Assembly (NCBI RefSeq): GCF_900112525.1 | Contig: NZ_FOMD01000006.1 | Coordinates: forward strand, 1 to 64,000 | Direction of reading: 5' to 3' | From: Klenkia taihuensis | GTDB taxonomy: Bacteria > Actinomycetota > Actinomycetes > Mycobacteriales > Geodermatophilaceae | DNA: 64,000 bases | In this document: in pieces, positions 45,942 to 54,738 of the stretch | Numbering within the stretch: the stretch's first letter is position 1 | How the letters are laid out: each line of letters opens with the position of its first letter | Notes under the pieces: generated by a model | The model's database searches: none | Seen by the model: only the letters and a program-made list of their open reading frames with translations | What the model was told of the DNA's origin: nothing | Translations under genes and position numbers: made by a program

Positions 45942-46000
45942 TCGAGTGGCAGCTCAACGCGGTCTGCACTGGCCGCGGGCGACGCTGAGCTGTCACTCGA
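45942..46000. repeat. Inverted repeat 1 flanking the DUF559 gene
   Basis: TCGAGTGGCAGCTCA (45942-45956) and TGAGCTGTCACTCGA (45986-46000) are complementary except for one base and enclose 29 bases. It starts six bases after the enoyl-CoA hydratase stop, so it could end that transcript. The same 13-base unit recurs in the second inverted repeat at 46918-46976. Confidence 0.75.
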
Positions 46001-46003
46001 CGG

Positions 46004-46012
46004 TTGTCCACA
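46004..46012 (+). other. DnaA-box-like nonamer before the DUF559 gene
   Basis: TTGTCCACA, as part of GTTGTCCACAG, lies 42 bases before GTG 46054 and right next to the end of inverted repeat 1. It is the same extended sequence as upstream of tadA (2022-2032). Confidence 0.35.
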
Positions 46013-46053
46013 GGCCCCGCCCGCGCCGTCCCGATCCCGGGCACGCTGCGGCG

Positions 46054-46932
46054 GTGCCCCGACCCCGCCGTCCACCGTCCCTGGTGGGCCGGTGGTTCCG
46101 CGGCAGCGACGTCGTCGCGCGGGGCCTGCTCACCGCGGGGGAGCTGCGCGGGCCGGCGTGGCGGCGGGTGTTCCCGGACGTCTACGTCGACGCAGCCTGC
46201 GACGTCGACCACGCGCTGCTCGCCCGGATCGCCGCCACGACCTTGGCTCCCGGTGCGGTCGTGACCGGGGTCAGTGCCGCCGTGCTGTGGGGCCTGACCG
46301 ACCTCGCCGGCGTGGACGACCCGGTCGAGCTCACGGTCGCGCCCGGCGCCCCGCGCCCCAGCTGTCCGGGCGTCGTGGTCCGGCGGCGGGCTCTGCCGAG
46401 CACGAGCTCGGTCCGCCGGGGCACGGTGCTGGTGGCGACCCCCGAGACGGCGGCGCTCGAGCTCGCCGGCCGGCTCGACCCGGTGGAGGCCGTCGTCCTG
46501 CTGGACCGCTGCGTGGCGGAGCGCATCAGCACGCTGGCTGCGCTCCGCCAGGCGGCAGCCGGACTCGCCGGGCGGGGGTGCCGGCGGGCGCGCGCGGCGG
46601 CCGACCGCGCCGACGGGCAGGCCGGGTCACCGCAGGAGACGCGGCTGCGACTGCTCGTGCTCGACGCGGGGTTGCTGCCGCCGCTCGCCCAGTTCACCGT
46701 GCGGGTGGAGGGCCGGTTCGTGGCGCGTGTCGACTTCGCCTGGCCGGACCACCGAATCGCGCTGGAGTACGAGGGTGCCTGGCACACCACCCGGGTCGCC
46801 GCCGACCGCCGTCGCATCGAGGCGCTGCAGGCGGCCGGGTGGCGGGTCCTGTTCGTGACGGCGGCCGACCTGCGCCGCCCGGCGCCGCTGCTCGCACGCA
46901 TCCGGGCGGCGCTGGCATCGAATGACAGCTGA
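46054..46932 (+). CDS. DUF559/endonuclease-like domain protein with AbiEi-like N-terminus
   Basis: A 292-residue protein. The N-terminal half resembles type IV TA AbiEi-like antitoxin proteins (RGLLTAGELRGPAWRRVFPDVYVDAACDVDH), and the middle is a predicted winged-helix type. The C-terminal 90 residues are a Vsr/DUF559-like nuclease fold: ETRLRLLVLDAG, VDFAWPDHRIALEYEGAWH and a strand ending in AAGWRVLFVTAADL. The E(10-20)D-x(10)-E-x-E/H pattern (E in PQETRL, D in RVDFAWP, E in LEYEG) is that of the active nucleases. Actinobacterial genomes hold many copies with unknown role. GTG 46054 begins the conserved part. The gene is bounded by two hairpins of one repeat family and its last codons lie in the second. 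Confidence 0.72.
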   Translation: MPRPRRPPSLVGRWFRGSDVVARGLLTAGELRGPAWRRVFPDVYVDAACDVDHALLARIAATTLAPGAVVTGVSAAVLWGLTDLAGVDDPVELTVAPGAPRPSCPGVVVRRRALPSTSSVRRGTVLVATPETAALELAGRLDPVEAVVLLDRCVAERISTLAALRQAAAGLAGRGCRRARAAADRADGQAGSPQETRLRLLVLDAGLLPPLAQFTVRVEGRFVARVDFAWPDHRIALEYEGAWHTTRVAADRRRIEALQAAGWRVLFVTAADLRRPAPLLARIRAALASNDS

Positions 46933-46976
46933 CTCCAGCGCAGGCGGGTCAGGGCCAGCGGGGAGCTGTCACTCGG
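46918..46976. repeat. Inverted repeat 2 flanking the DUF559 gene
   Basis: CGAATGACAGCT (46919-46930) pairs with AGCTGTCACTCG (46964-46975) with one mismatch. The left arm encodes the last residues (SNDS) and stop codon of the DUF559 gene. The right arm is identical over 13 bases (GAGCTGTCACTCG) to the right arm of repeat 1, about 975 bases away. It ends seven bases before the stop of the reverse-strand ligase gene. Confidence 0.72.
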
Positions 46977-46982
46977 CGTGGG

Positions 46983-48515
46983 TCAGGGGGTGTGGGAGGC
47001 GCGGAGGTCGGTCTTCAGCACCTTGCCGCTGGGGTTCCTGGGCAGGGCGTCGACGACGTGGAACTCCCGCGGGCACTTGTAGTGCGCCATGCGGTCCCGG
47101 CACCAGGCGGTCAGCTCGGCGGCGGTGGGCGGCGCGGCGGGGTCGCGGGCGGCCAGGACGGCCAGCGGCGCCTCGCCCCAGCGGTCGTCGGGGACCCCGA
47201 TCAGCGCCACCTCCGCGACGCCGGGGTGCGCGGCCAGCACGTCCTCCACCTCGGCGCAGTAGATGTTCTCGCCGCCGCTGATGATCATGTCCTTCTTGCG
47301 GTCGACGACGTAGAAGTAGCCCTCCTCGTCCTGTCGCACCAGGTCGCCGGAGTGGAACCAGCCGCCCGCGAACGCAGCGGCGGTCTCGGCCGGCTTGCCC
47401 CAGTACTCGCGCATCACCATGGGGGAGCGGTAGACGATCTCGCCGACCTCGCCCTGCGGCACGTCGCGCATCGCCTCGTCGACCACCCGCACCTCGACGT
47501 TGAGCATCGGCGTCCCGACCGACCCGATCTTGCGGACGGCGTCCGGGCCGCGCAGGAAGCAGGTGACCGGCGAGCACTCGGTCTGCCCGAACGCCGTCAC
47601 CAGCTCGGCCTGCGGGAAGAGGTCGAGCATCCGCTGCAGCAGCGTGGTCGACGCCGGCGCCGCACCCCACGAGATCCGGCGCAGCCGGGACAGGTCGCGG
47701 GCGGGAAGGTCGGGGACGTCGACGATCGCCTGCCACGCCGCGGGCACGAAGAAGCACGAGGACACCTGCTCGGCGACGATCTCGTCCAGGGTCTCGGCGG
47801 GGTCGAAGGCGCCCGAGCGCGTGACCACGAAGGTGCCGCCCAGCAGCAGGTTGGGCAGCATCCCGGCGACCGCGGCGATGTGGAACAGCGGGGCGCCGTA
47901 GAGGGTGACCCGGTCGTCGGGTGCCCAGCCCAGGTGCGTGATGTGGCTGAACGCGTGCATGAGCAGGTTCCGGTGGGTGAGCACCGCACCCTTGGGCCGG
48001 CCCGTCGTCCCCGAGGTGTACATCAGGAACGCCGCGTCGGTGTCGCCCACCTCGTGCTCGACGGGGGTGGGGTCGGCGGCGGCCAGTGCCGCCTCGTACT
48101 CCGACCCGACCACCAGCACGTGCTCCGGCGGGCCGGCCTGCTGCGCGGTGGCGGCGGTGGCGGCGTCCACGACGAGCACCCGGGCGCCGGAGTCGGCCAG
48201 CACGTAGGCCACCTCGGCCGGGGCCAGCCGGAAGTTCACCGGGACGGCGATCGCCCCGATCCGCGCGGCGGCCAGGAAGCACTCGACGACCTCGAGGCCG
48301 TTGAGGGCCAGCACCGCGACCCGGTCGCCGTGCCGCACGCCCCACCCGGTGAGGACGGCGGCCAGCCGGGTGACCCGGTCCTCGACCTCGGCGTAGCTGC
48401 GGCCGGTGCCGGCGAACCGGTAGGCGGCGACGTCGGGCGTGGTGCGTGCGTGCCGGGCGAGCTGGTCGGAGATGGTCATGCCGCGCCAGCCGGTGTCGTG
48501 CCGGGTCTGCTGCAC
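46983..48515 (-). CDS. AMP-forming fatty acyl-CoA synthetase (FadD-like)
   Basis: A 510-residue ligase. The P-loop is [19 protein letters not shown]. Later motifs are [47 protein letters not shown] and NPSGKVLK with the catalytic Lys. It activates a fatty or steroid-derived acid for the neighbouring beta-oxidation genes. The start GTG 48515 follows GAGGAG at seven bases; ATG 48479 lacks a site. The operator-like sequence at 48581-48597 lies between it and the divergent SDR gene. Confidence 0.9.
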   Translation of the reverse strand: MQQTRHDTGWRGMTISDQLARHARTTPDVAAYRFAGTGRSYAEVEDRVTRLAAVLTGWGVRHGDRVAVLALNGLEVVECFLAAARIGAIAVPVNFRLAPAEVAYVLADSGARVLVVDAATAATAQQAGPPEHVLVVGSEYEAALAAADPTPVEHEVGDTDAAFLMYTSGTTGRPKGAVLTHRNLLMHAFSHITHLGWAPDDRVTLYGAPLFHIAAVAGMLPNLLLGGTFVVTRSGAFDPAETLDEIVAEQVSSCFFVPAAWQAIVDVPDLPARDLSRLRRISWGAAPASTTLLQRMLDLFPQAELVTAFGQTECSPVTCFLRGPDAVRKIGSVGTPMLNVEVRVVDEAMRDVPQGEVGEIVYRSPMVMREYWGKPAETAAAFAGGWFHSGDLVRQDEEGYFYVVDRKKDMIISGGENIYCAEVEDVLAAHPGVAEVALIGVPDDRWGEAPLAVLAARDPAAPPTAAELTAWCRDRMAHYKCPREFHVVDALPRNPSGKVLKTDLRASHTP

Positions 48516-48580
48516 TGGGGCTCCTCGGGGCTCCGCGGGCCGGGTGTTGTCGGCGTCATGCTGGCCCGCCCCGTCGGTTA

Positions 48581-48597
48581 CGGTCAACCCTGACTGC
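48581..48597. promoter_or_regulatory. GGTCA-N4-TGAC operator-like site B (ligase/SDR divergent region)
   Basis: GGTCAACCCTGACTGC (48582-48597) is the exact reverse complement of site C at 50005-50020. On the reverse strand its TTGACC could be a -35 box for the ligase gene. It lies 37 bases before the SDR ATG. Confidence 0.62.
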
Positions 48598-48633
48598 TGG
48601 GACCGGACAGCAGCGCCGAACCGAAGGAGAACC

Positions 48634-49389
48634 ATGGACGTCACCGACGCCGTCGCCGTCGTCACCGGGGGCGCATCCGGCCTCGGTCTGGCCACCGCCC
48701 GCCGGCTGCGCGAGGCCGGCGCGCAGGTCGTGCTGCTGGACCTGCCGACCTCGGCGGGGGAGTCCGTCGCCGCGGAGATCGGCGCGCACTTCGCCGCCGC
48801 CGACGTGACCTCCGAGGAGCAGGTGACCGCCGCGCTGGACCTCGCCACCGAGCTCGGCCCGCTGCGCGTCGCGGTCAACTGCGCCGGCATCGGCAACGGG
48901 ATCAAGACCGCAGGCAAGAAGGGCGCCTTCCCCCTCGACGCCTTCCAGAAGGTCATCCAGGTCAACCTGGTCGGCACCTTCAACGTCATCCGGCTCGCCG
49001 CCCAGCGGATGCTGTCGGTGGACCTGCAGGGCGAGGAGCGCGGGGTCGTCGTGAACACCGCCTCGGTCGCGGCGTTCGACGGCCAGATCGGGCAGGCGGC
49101 CTACTCGGCGTCCAAGGGCGGGATCGTCGGCATGACCCTGCCGATCGCCCGCGACCTCGCCGGCGAGGCCATCCGCGTGGTCACCATCGCGCCGGGCCTG
49201 TTCAACACCCCGCTGCTGGCCGGGCTGCCCGAGGAGGCCAAGGCCTCCCTCGGTGCGCAGGTGCCGCACCCGGCGCGGCTGGGCGAGCCCGACGAGTACG
49301 GCCAGCTGGTGGCGCACATCGTGGCCAACCCGATGCTCAACGGCGAGGTCATCCGCCTCGACGGCGCGATCCGGATGGCCCCCCGCTAA
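48634..49389 (+). CDS. Short-chain dehydrogenase, 3-hydroxyacyl-CoA dehydrogenase type (HSD17B10-like)
   Basis: A 251-residue SDR. The NAD-binding loop is [16 protein letters not shown]. Asp in LLDLPTS favours NAD+. NCAGIGNG is followed by the catalytic Ser in [12 protein letters not shown] and the YSASKGG motif (Tyr and Lys). The sequence [28 protein letters not shown] and the end [15 protein letters not shown] are typical of type II 3-hydroxyacyl-CoA dehydrogenases. It would oxidise 3-hydroxyacyl-CoA. ATG 48634 follows AAGGAGA. The stop overlaps the TetR stop by four bases. Confidence 0.9.
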   Translation: MDVTDAVAVVTGGASGLGLATARRLREAGAQVVLLDLPTSAGESVAAEIGAHFAAADVTSEEQVTAALDLATELGPLRVAVNCAGIGNGIKTAGKKGAFPLDAFQKVIQVNLVGTFNVIRLAAQRMLSVDLQGEERGVVVNTASVAAFDGQIGQAAYSASKGGIVGMTLPIARDLAGEAIRVVTIAPGLFNTPLLAGLPEEAKASLGAQVPHPARLGEPDEYGQLVAHIVANPMLNGEVIRLDGAIRMAPR

Positions 49390-49985
49390 CCCAGCATCTG
49401 GCGCGCCAGGTCCTTCCAGATGGCCAGGTGCGGGTCGGTGGCGGCGGGGCGGTCCTCGAAGGAGTAGGCGATCGCCACGCCGCGCATCGAGGTGAACAGC
49501 AGCTCGCGCAGCACCGGGTAGCGCGGGGACGCGACCGCGGCCGGCCCCCAGATCCGGTCGGCCGCGGCGCGGATCGCCTGGTTGATCCGCCGCTCCTCGG
49601 GCGCCAGCGCCGCGCGCAGCGCCCGGTCGGTGCGGGCGGCGTTCCACAGCTCCATCGCCGCCCAGAACGGCGGCTTCTGGAACAGTGCCCAGTTCAGCTC
49701 GACGCACCGCTCCACCCGCTCGACCGGGTCGGCGACGTCGAGCTGCTCGGCCTGGTCGGCGGCCTCGGCGAGCATCTCGTTGACCAGGTGCGACGCCGCG
49801 GCGACCAGCAGCTCCTCGCGGCTGGGGAAGTGGTGCAGCAGCCGCCCGCGCGACACCCCGGCCCGCGCCTGCACCGCCAGCGTCGAGGCGCCGGCGTAGC
49901 CGTCGGACACCAGGCAGGCGACCGCGGCGTCCAGGATCAGCGCGCGGCTGTCGGCGGTCCGTTCGCTCCGGCTGCGGGTCTCCAC
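49386..49985 (-). CDS. TetR-family regulator of the beta-oxidation cluster (predicted)
   Basis: A 199-residue regulator. The DNA-binding domain is [31 protein letters not shown] with recognition helix [19 protein letters not shown]. The C-terminal ligand domain is helical. It diverges from the acyl-CoA dehydrogenase gene. Site C (50005-50020), which is repeated at two other promoters of beta-oxidation genes, lies 19 bases from its ATG. It probably represses this regulon and itself, with an acyl-CoA as inducer. This is an inference from location and repeated sites. Confidence 0.88.
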   Translation of the reverse strand: METRSRSERTADSRALILDAAVACLVSDGYAGASTLAVQARAGVSRGRLLHHFPSREELLVAAASHLVNEMLAEAADQAEQLDVADPVERVERCVELNWALFQKPPFWAAMELWNAARTDRALRAALAPEERRINQAIRAAADRIWGPAAVASPRYPVLRELLFTSMRGVAIAYSFEDRPAATDPHLAIWKDLARQMLG

Positions 49986-50003
49986 GGCACGAGCCTAGCC
50001 GCG

Positions 50004-50021
50004 GGCAGTCAGGGTTGACCG
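50004..50021. promoter_or_regulatory. GGTCA-N4-TGAC operator-like site C (TetR/acyl-CoA dehydrogenase divergent region)
   Basis: GCAGTCAGGGTTGACC (50005-50020) equals the complement of site B over 16 bases. TTGACC could be a -35 for the acyl-CoA dehydrogenase gene, with GAGGAT 17 bases further as -10. It lies between the two divergent starts. Confidence 0.65.
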
Positions 50022-50080
50022 TTCGTGCACCCGACCGGAGGATGCGGACGACCACCCTCACCGACGAGAGGTGCCACCCC

Positions 50081-51337
50081 GTGGACTTCGACGACACCCC
50101 CGACGAGGCCGCCTACCGGGCCCGCGTGCGGGCCGCGCTGGCCGAGCACGCCGACGAGCTGGTGCACACCGACGTCGACGCGGACGCCGGCGAGGAGGCC
50201 GCCGACCCCCGCGAGCAGGAGCAGGCACTGCGCCGCACCCAGCGGGTCCTCGCCGAGGCCGGCCTGGTCGGGGTGGCCTGGGCCGCGGAGCACGGCGGGC
50301 AGGGCGGCAGCCTCGCCCAGCAGGCGATCGTCGGCCAGGAACTGGCCCGCGCCCGGGTGCCCAGCCTGATCAACCACATCGGCATCGGCATGTGCGGGCC
50401 CACCGTCATCGCGCACGGCACCCCCGCGCAGCACGAGAAGTACCTGGCCCGCCTGCTGCGCGCCGACGACGTGTGGTGCCAGCTGTTCAGCGAGCCGGCC
50501 AGCGGCTCGGACCTGGCCGCGCTGCGCACCACCGCCGTGCGCGACGGCGAGGACTGGGTGGTCAACGGCCAGAAGGTCTGGACGACGCTGGCCCACGTCT
50601 CCGACTACGGCATCCTGCTCACCCGCACCGACCCCGACCGGCCCAAGCACGCCGGGCTGACCATGTTCGTCGTCGACATGCACGCCCCCGGGGTGACCGT
50701 GCGCCCGCTGCGCCAGATGGGCGGCCAGTCCGACTTCAACGAGGTGTTCCTCGACGACGTCCGCATCCCCGACGCCGAGCGGCTCGGCGAGCCCGGCGAG
50801 GGCTGGCGGGTCGCGCTGACCACGCTGCTCAACGAGCGGGTCGCCGTCGGCGGGGGCGGCAACGACCTGGGCCTGTCGGTCGAGTCGCTGGCCCGGCTGG
50901 CCGCCGACCGGCTCCCCGCGCTCCCCGCCGACCGGCAGGTGCTGGCCCGCCAGGCGCTGGGCCGGGCGGCCGTCGCCGCGCTGGCCAACCGCTACACCGG
51001 CTACCGCCGGCTCACCGCCATCAGCCAGGGCGGGCTGCCCGGACCCGAGGCCAGCGCCGGCAAGCTCGCCGGCACCGCCGCGGCCAAGCTGGTCGCCGAC
51101 GCCGGGGTCCGGCTCCTCGGGGACGACGCCGTCTTCGCCGTCGGGCCCGGGGACGACGGGGGCGCGGACGGAGCCGGCCGCTGGCAGCGCAACCAGGCGT
51201 GGCTGCCGGGCATCGCGATCGCCGGCGGCACCGACGAGGTGCTGCGCAACATCGTCGGCGAGCGGGTGCTGGGCCTGCCGCCGGAGCCCCGCGAGGACAA
51301 GCACCGCCCCTTCGACGCCTCCGGGAGCGCTCGGTGA
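50081..51337 (+). CDS. Acyl-CoA dehydrogenase, larger subunit of a heteromeric pair
   Basis: A 418-residue FAD enzyme. Signatures are QLFSEPASGSDLAALRTTAV and VNGQKVWTTLAHVSDYGILL in the beta domain, and IAGGTDEVLRNIVGERVLGLP at the end. The Glu of the usual YEGT motif is Gly here (GGT), as in branches where the base sits elsewhere or on the partner subunit. The next gene, coupled by overlap, is a shorter divergent dehydrogenase. Such pairs form alpha2-beta2 enzymes for bulky acyl-CoAs such as steroid side chains. The start is GTG 50081; ATG 50042 is possible. Confidence 0.88.
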   Translation: MDFDDTPDEAAYRARVRAALAEHADELVHTDVDADAGEEAADPREQEQALRRTQRVLAEAGLVGVAWAAEHGGQGGSLAQQAIVGQELARARVPSLINHIGIGMCGPTVIAHGTPAQHEKYLARLLRADDVWCQLFSEPASGSDLAALRTTAVRDGEDWVVNGQKVWTTLAHVSDYGILLTRTDPDRPKHAGLTMFVVDMHAPGVTVRPLRQMGGQSDFNEVFLDDVRIPDAERLGEPGEGWRVALTTLLNERVAVGGGGNDLGLSVESLARLAADRLPALPADRQVLARQALGRAAVAALANRYTGYRRLTAISQGGLPGPEASAGKLAGTAAAKLVADAGVRLLGDDAVFAVGPGDDGGADGAGRWQRNQAWLPGIAIAGGTDEVLRNIVGERVLGLPPEPREDKHRPFDASGSAR

Positions 51338-52311
51338 ACTTCGACCTCGACCAGGACCAGCTCGACGCGGCGGCCGGCGCGGAGCGGTTCTTCACCGGGC
51401 AGGCCGGCCCGGCGCAGGCCCGCGCCGCGCTGGAGGGCGGCCCGCTCGCCCCTGGCCGGCAGGCGCTGGCCGACATCGGGTTCCTGGGCATCACCGTGCC
51501 CGAGGACGCCGGCGGGGGCGGTGGGTCGGTGCTCGACCTGGCCGTCGTCGCCGAGCAGGCCGGCGCCGTCCTCGCCGGGCCGTCGCTGGTCACCGCCGCC
51601 CGGGCCGCCGTCCTGCTGGCCGACCAGCCCGAGCTGGCGGCCGCCCTGGCCGACGGGTCGCGCTCGTTCTGCGTCGTCGACGGCGACCACCCCGCCCTGG
51701 ACGCCGTCGGTGCCGACACCTTCCTCGCCCTGGTCGACGGCGACCTGGTGATCGGGGACGGCGGGGTGGCCACCGGGCAGCCGATGGACGCCACCCGCGG
51801 CCTCGGCGTCGTCACCCTGACCGGCACCCGGGTGCTGGTGCCCGACGCCGGCGAGCGGTGGGCCCGGGCCCGCGACGTCGCCGTCGTCGCGCTCGCCGCC
51901 GAGGACCTGGGCACCGCCGGCAAGGCCGTCGAGGTCGGTGTCGCCTACGCGAAGGAGCGGCAGGCCTTCGGCCGGGCGATCGGCTCCTACCAGGCGGTCA
52001 AGCACGCCCTGGTCGACGCCTGGGTGGGGGTCGAGCAGCTGCGGTCGCTGGTCTGGTGGGCCGCGTGGGCGGCCGACGCCGCCCCCGGCGAGCTGCCGCT
52101 GGCCGCGGCCTCGGCCGGCGCGTTCGCCGCCGAGACCCTGGAGCGGGCCGCCGAGACCTGCATCCAGGTGCACGGCGGCACCGGCTTCACCTGGGAGCAC
52201 GACGCGCACCTGTACTGGCGGCGGGCCAAGGTCGACCGGCTGCTGCTGGGCGACGCCGCCGAGCACCAGGACGCCGTCGCCGGCCTCGTGCTCGCCGGGG
52301 CGCTGTCGTGA
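51334..52311 (+). CDS. Acyl-CoA dehydrogenase, smaller partner subunit
   Basis: A 325-residue divergent acyl-CoA dehydrogenase. The N-terminal helical domain is present with LADIGFLGITVPEDAGGGGGS. The beta domain is reduced. The C-terminal helices have YAKERQAFGRAIGSYQAVKHALVD and IQVHGGTGFTWEHDAHLYWRRAK. FAD-domain motifs in the middle are weak, as expected for the partner chain of heteromeric enzymes. GTG 51334 overlaps the previous stop. Confidence 0.85.
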   Translation: MNFDLDQDQLDAAAGAERFFTGQAGPAQARAALEGGPLAPGRQALADIGFLGITVPEDAGGGGGSVLDLAVVAEQAGAVLAGPSLVTAARAAVLLADQPELAAALADGSRSFCVVDGDHPALDAVGADTFLALVDGDLVIGDGGVATGQPMDATRGLGVVTLTGTRVLVPDAGERWARARDVAVVALAAEDLGTAGKAVEVGVAYAKERQAFGRAIGSYQAVKHALVDAWVGVEQLRSLVWWAAWAADAAPGELPLAAASAGAFAAETLERAAETCIQVHGGTGFTWEHDAHLYWRRAKVDRLLLGDAAEHQDAVAGLVLAGALS

Positions 52312-53168
52312 GCGACTGGCAGCAGGTCTCCTACGCCGTGGACGGCGGGGTCGCGACCCTCACCCTGGACCGCCCGGAGCGCCGCAACGCCTACACCACG
52401 GTGATGGCGCGCGAGCTGTCCGAGGTGGCCGCGGTGGCCGACGCCGACGACGCCGTCCGGGTGCTGGTGGTGACCGGCGCGGGGAAGGACTTCTGCGTCG
52501 GTGCCGACCTCGCCGGCGCGGGCACCTTCGACCGCAGCGCGCAGGCCGCCGACGCCGGCACCATCGACGGCGTCGCCCGCGACTGGGGCGGCATCGGCGC
52601 ACTGCCCTTCGCCGCGCTCCGCAAGCCGGTGATCGCCGCGGTGCGGGGCGCCGCGGTCGGCATCGGCGCCACGATGACCCTGCCGATGGACATCCGGATC
52701 GCCTCGGACACCGCCCGGTTCGGGTTCGTGTTCACCCGCCGCGGCATCGTCCCGGAGGCCGCGTCCAGCTGGTTCCTGCCGCGGGTGGTCGGCATCAGCC
52801 AGGCGATGGAGTGGGTGGCCACCGGCCGGGTGTTCGGCGCCGAGGAGGCCCTGCGCGGCCGGCTGGTGTCGCGGGTCGTCCCCGACGGGGAGCTGCTGGA
52901 CACCGCCTACGGCATCGCGCACGAGATCGCGGACCACACGTCCGGGGTCTCCGTGGCGACCAGCCGGCAGCTGCTGTGGTCGATGCTGTCGGCGCCCAGC
53001 CCCTGGGACGCGCACCGCGCGGAGTCCCGGGCGCTGGTCGAGCTGGGGTCCGGGCCGGACGCCGCCGAGGGCGTGGCCTCCTTCCTGGAGAAGCGGCCCG
53101 CCGAGTTCCGCGCCCCGCTGGACGGCGTCGGGCTCGGCTGGCCCGCGCCGCCCGACGACCTGGCCTGA
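52308..53168 (+). CDS. Enoyl-CoA hydratase/isomerase family protein
   Basis: A 286-residue crotonase-fold enzyme, longer than the paralogue at 45171. Oxyanion-hole segments are GAGKDFCVGADLAGAG and RGAAVGIGATMTLPMDIRIASD. The segment FGFVFTRRGIVPEAASSWFLPRVVG carries a Glu at the second catalytic position. It ends the operon begun by the acyl-CoA dehydrogenase pair, coupled by a GTGA overlap, and would hydrate their enoyl-CoA product. A weak hairpin (53184-53195) separates it from the molybdenum enzyme genes. Confidence 0.87.
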   Translation: MSDWQQVSYAVDGGVATLTLDRPERRNAYTTVMARELSEVAAVADADDAVRVLVVTGAGKDFCVGADLAGAGTFDRSAQAADAGTIDGVARDWGGIGALPFAALRKPVIAAVRGAAVGIGATMTLPMDIRIASDTARFGFVFTRRGIVPEAASSWFLPRVVGISQAMEWVATGRVFGAEEALRGRLVSRVVPDGELLDTAYGIAHEIADHTSGVSVATSRQLLWSMLSAPSPWDAHRAESRALVELGSGPDAAEGVASFLEKRPAEFRAPLDGVGLGWPAPPDDLA

Positions 53169-53206
53169 GCGTTTCCCCGGCCCCCTGCGCGGGGCACCGA
53201 GCGTCC

Positions 53207-53728
53207 GTGGACCAGCAGATCACCCTCCAGGTCGACGGGGCGCGCTCGGCGCTGACCGTGGACACCCGCACCTCGCTGCTCGACGCGCTGCGCGAGCGGC
53301 TGGGCACTACGAGCGCCAAGAAGGGCTGCGACCACGGCCAGTGCGGCGCCTGCACCGTGCTGCTGGACGGCCGGCGGGTGAACAGCTGCCTGGTGCTGGC
53401 GGTGACCGCCGAGGACGCGGAGGTGACCACGTCGGACGGGCTGGCCGCCGACGGCCCGCACGCCCTGCACGAGGCGTTCGTCGACCACGACGCCTACCAG
53501 TGCGGCTACTGCACCCCCGGCCAGATCACCTCGGCCGCCGGCGTGCTGGCCGAGGCCGCGCAGGGTTGGCCCAGCGCGGTCACCGAGGACCTCGCCGCCG
53601 AGCGCACCGAGCTCACCGACGCCGAGATCCGGGAGCGGATGAGCGGCAACCTGTGCCGCTGCGCCGCGTACGCCAACATCGTCCCGGCGGTCGCGGAGGT
53701 CGCGGCGGCGCAGGGGGTGCGGGCATGA
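53207..53728 (+). CDS. Xanthine-dehydrogenase-family 2Fe-2S subunit (PaoA/YagT-like)
   Basis: A 173-residue electron-transfer subunit with two 2Fe-2S centres. The plant-type ferredoxin domain has GCDHGQCGACTVLLDGRRVNSC. The helical domain has YQCGYCTPGQ and MSGNLCRCAAY. It passes electrons from the molybdenum cofactor to FAD. GTG 53207 gives the normal N-terminus. No Tat signal is visible, so unlike E. coli PaoA this complex is probably cytoplasmic. The next gene overlaps by four bases. Confidence 0.92.
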   Translation: MDQQITLQVDGARSALTVDTRTSLLDALRERLGTTSAKKGCDHGQCGACTVLLDGRRVNSCLVLAVTAEDAEVTTSDGLAADGPHALHEAFVDHDAYQCGYCTPGQITSAAGVLAEAAQGWPSAVTEDLAAERTELTDAEIRERMSGNLCRCAAYANIVPAVAEVAAAQGVRA

Positions 53729-54738
53729 GGGAGTTCCGGTACGAGAAGGCCGCCGACCCGGCGGGCGCGGTCGCGCTGCTGGCCGGTGCGCCCGAGGGCG
53801 CCTACCTGGGCGGCGGCACCAACCTGGTCGACCTGATGCGCCTCGGGGTGGCCACGCCCGACGTGCTCGTCGACGTCCGGACGCTCACCTCCGACCTGGT
53901 CGAGGAGCTGCCCGACGGCGGCCTGCGCATCGGCGCCGCGGTGCCCAACGCCGACCTCGCCGCGGACCTGCGGGTGCGGCAGCGCTTCCCGCTGCTGGCC
54001 CAGGCGCTGCTGGCCGGGGCGTCGGGGCAGCTGCGCAACCGCGCCACCACCGGCGGCAACCTGCTGCAGCGCACCCGCTGCACCTACTTCACCGACGTCA
54101 CCCAGCCCTGCAACAAGCGCGCCCCCGGCTCGGGCTGCGGCGCGGTGACCGGGCTGCACCGCAACCACGCCGTCCTCGGCGCCACCGACGAGGGCCCGGG
54201 TTCCCCGCACACCTGCGTGGCCACCCACCCCTCCGACCTCGCGGTCGCGCTGCGCGCACTGGACGCCGAGGTCCGCGTGCTGGGCCCGGGCGGCGAGCGC
54301 ACCGTGCCGATGGCCGACCTGCACCGGCTCCCCGGCGAGGACCCGTCCCGGGACACCACGCTGGCCCACGGCGAGCTGATCACCGCCATCGACGTCCCCG
54401 GTCTGCCGTGGGCGGTCCGCTCGCGCTACCGCAAGGTCCGCGACCGGGCCTCCTACGCCTTCGCGCTGGTCAGCGTGGCCGCCGCGATGGACCTCGACGG
54501 CTCCACCGTGCGCGACGTCCGGATCGCCCTGGGCGGCATGGCCCACGCGCCCTGGCGGGCCACCGTCGCCGAGGACGCGCTGCGCGGCGGCCCAGCCACC
54601 GAGGAGGCCTTCGCCGCCGCCGCCGAGGCCGAGCTGGCCGCCGCCCGCCCGCTGCCCGACAACGCGTTCAAGGTCCCGATGGCCACCAGCACCCTCGTCC
54701 GCACGCTGCTCCAGATCTCCGCGGAGGCCCGCGCATGA
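53725..54738 (+). CDS. FAD-binding subunit with a 4Fe-4S insertion (PaoB/YagS-like)
   Basis: A 337-residue CO-dehydrogenase-type FAD subunit. GGGTNLVDLMRLGVATPD and the TTGGNLLQ loop bind FAD. It carries the extra cysteine set RTRCTYFTDVTQPCNKRAPGSGC plus the Cys in PHTCVATHPSD. In E. coli PaoB these hold a 4Fe-4S cluster found only in a subset of this family. ATG 53725 overlaps the previous stop (ATGA). The specificity of the complex (aldehydes in PaoABC) is not certain. Confidence 0.92.
   Translation: MREFRYEKAADPAGAVALLAGAPEGAYLGGGTNLVDLMRLGVATPDVLVDVRTLTSDLVEELPDGGLRIGAAVPNADLAADLRVRQRFPLLAQALLAGASGQLRNRATTGGNLLQRTRCTYFTDVTQPCNKRAPGSGCGAVTGLHRNHAVLGATDEGPGSPHTCVATHPSDLAVALRALDAEVRVLGPGGERTVPMADLHRLPGEDPSRDTTLAHGELITAIDVPGLPWAVRSRYRKVRDRASYAFALVSVAAAMDLDGSTVRDVRIALGGMAHAPWRATVAEDALRGGPATEEAFAAAAEAELAAARPLPDNAFKVPMATSTLVRTLLQISAEARA

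Noticed and set aside
46054-46932. DUF559 gene as part of a restriction or toxin-antitoxin pair
   Set aside because: No methylase, toxin or second small gene is adjacent. The AbiEi-like N-terminus alone does not make a pair.
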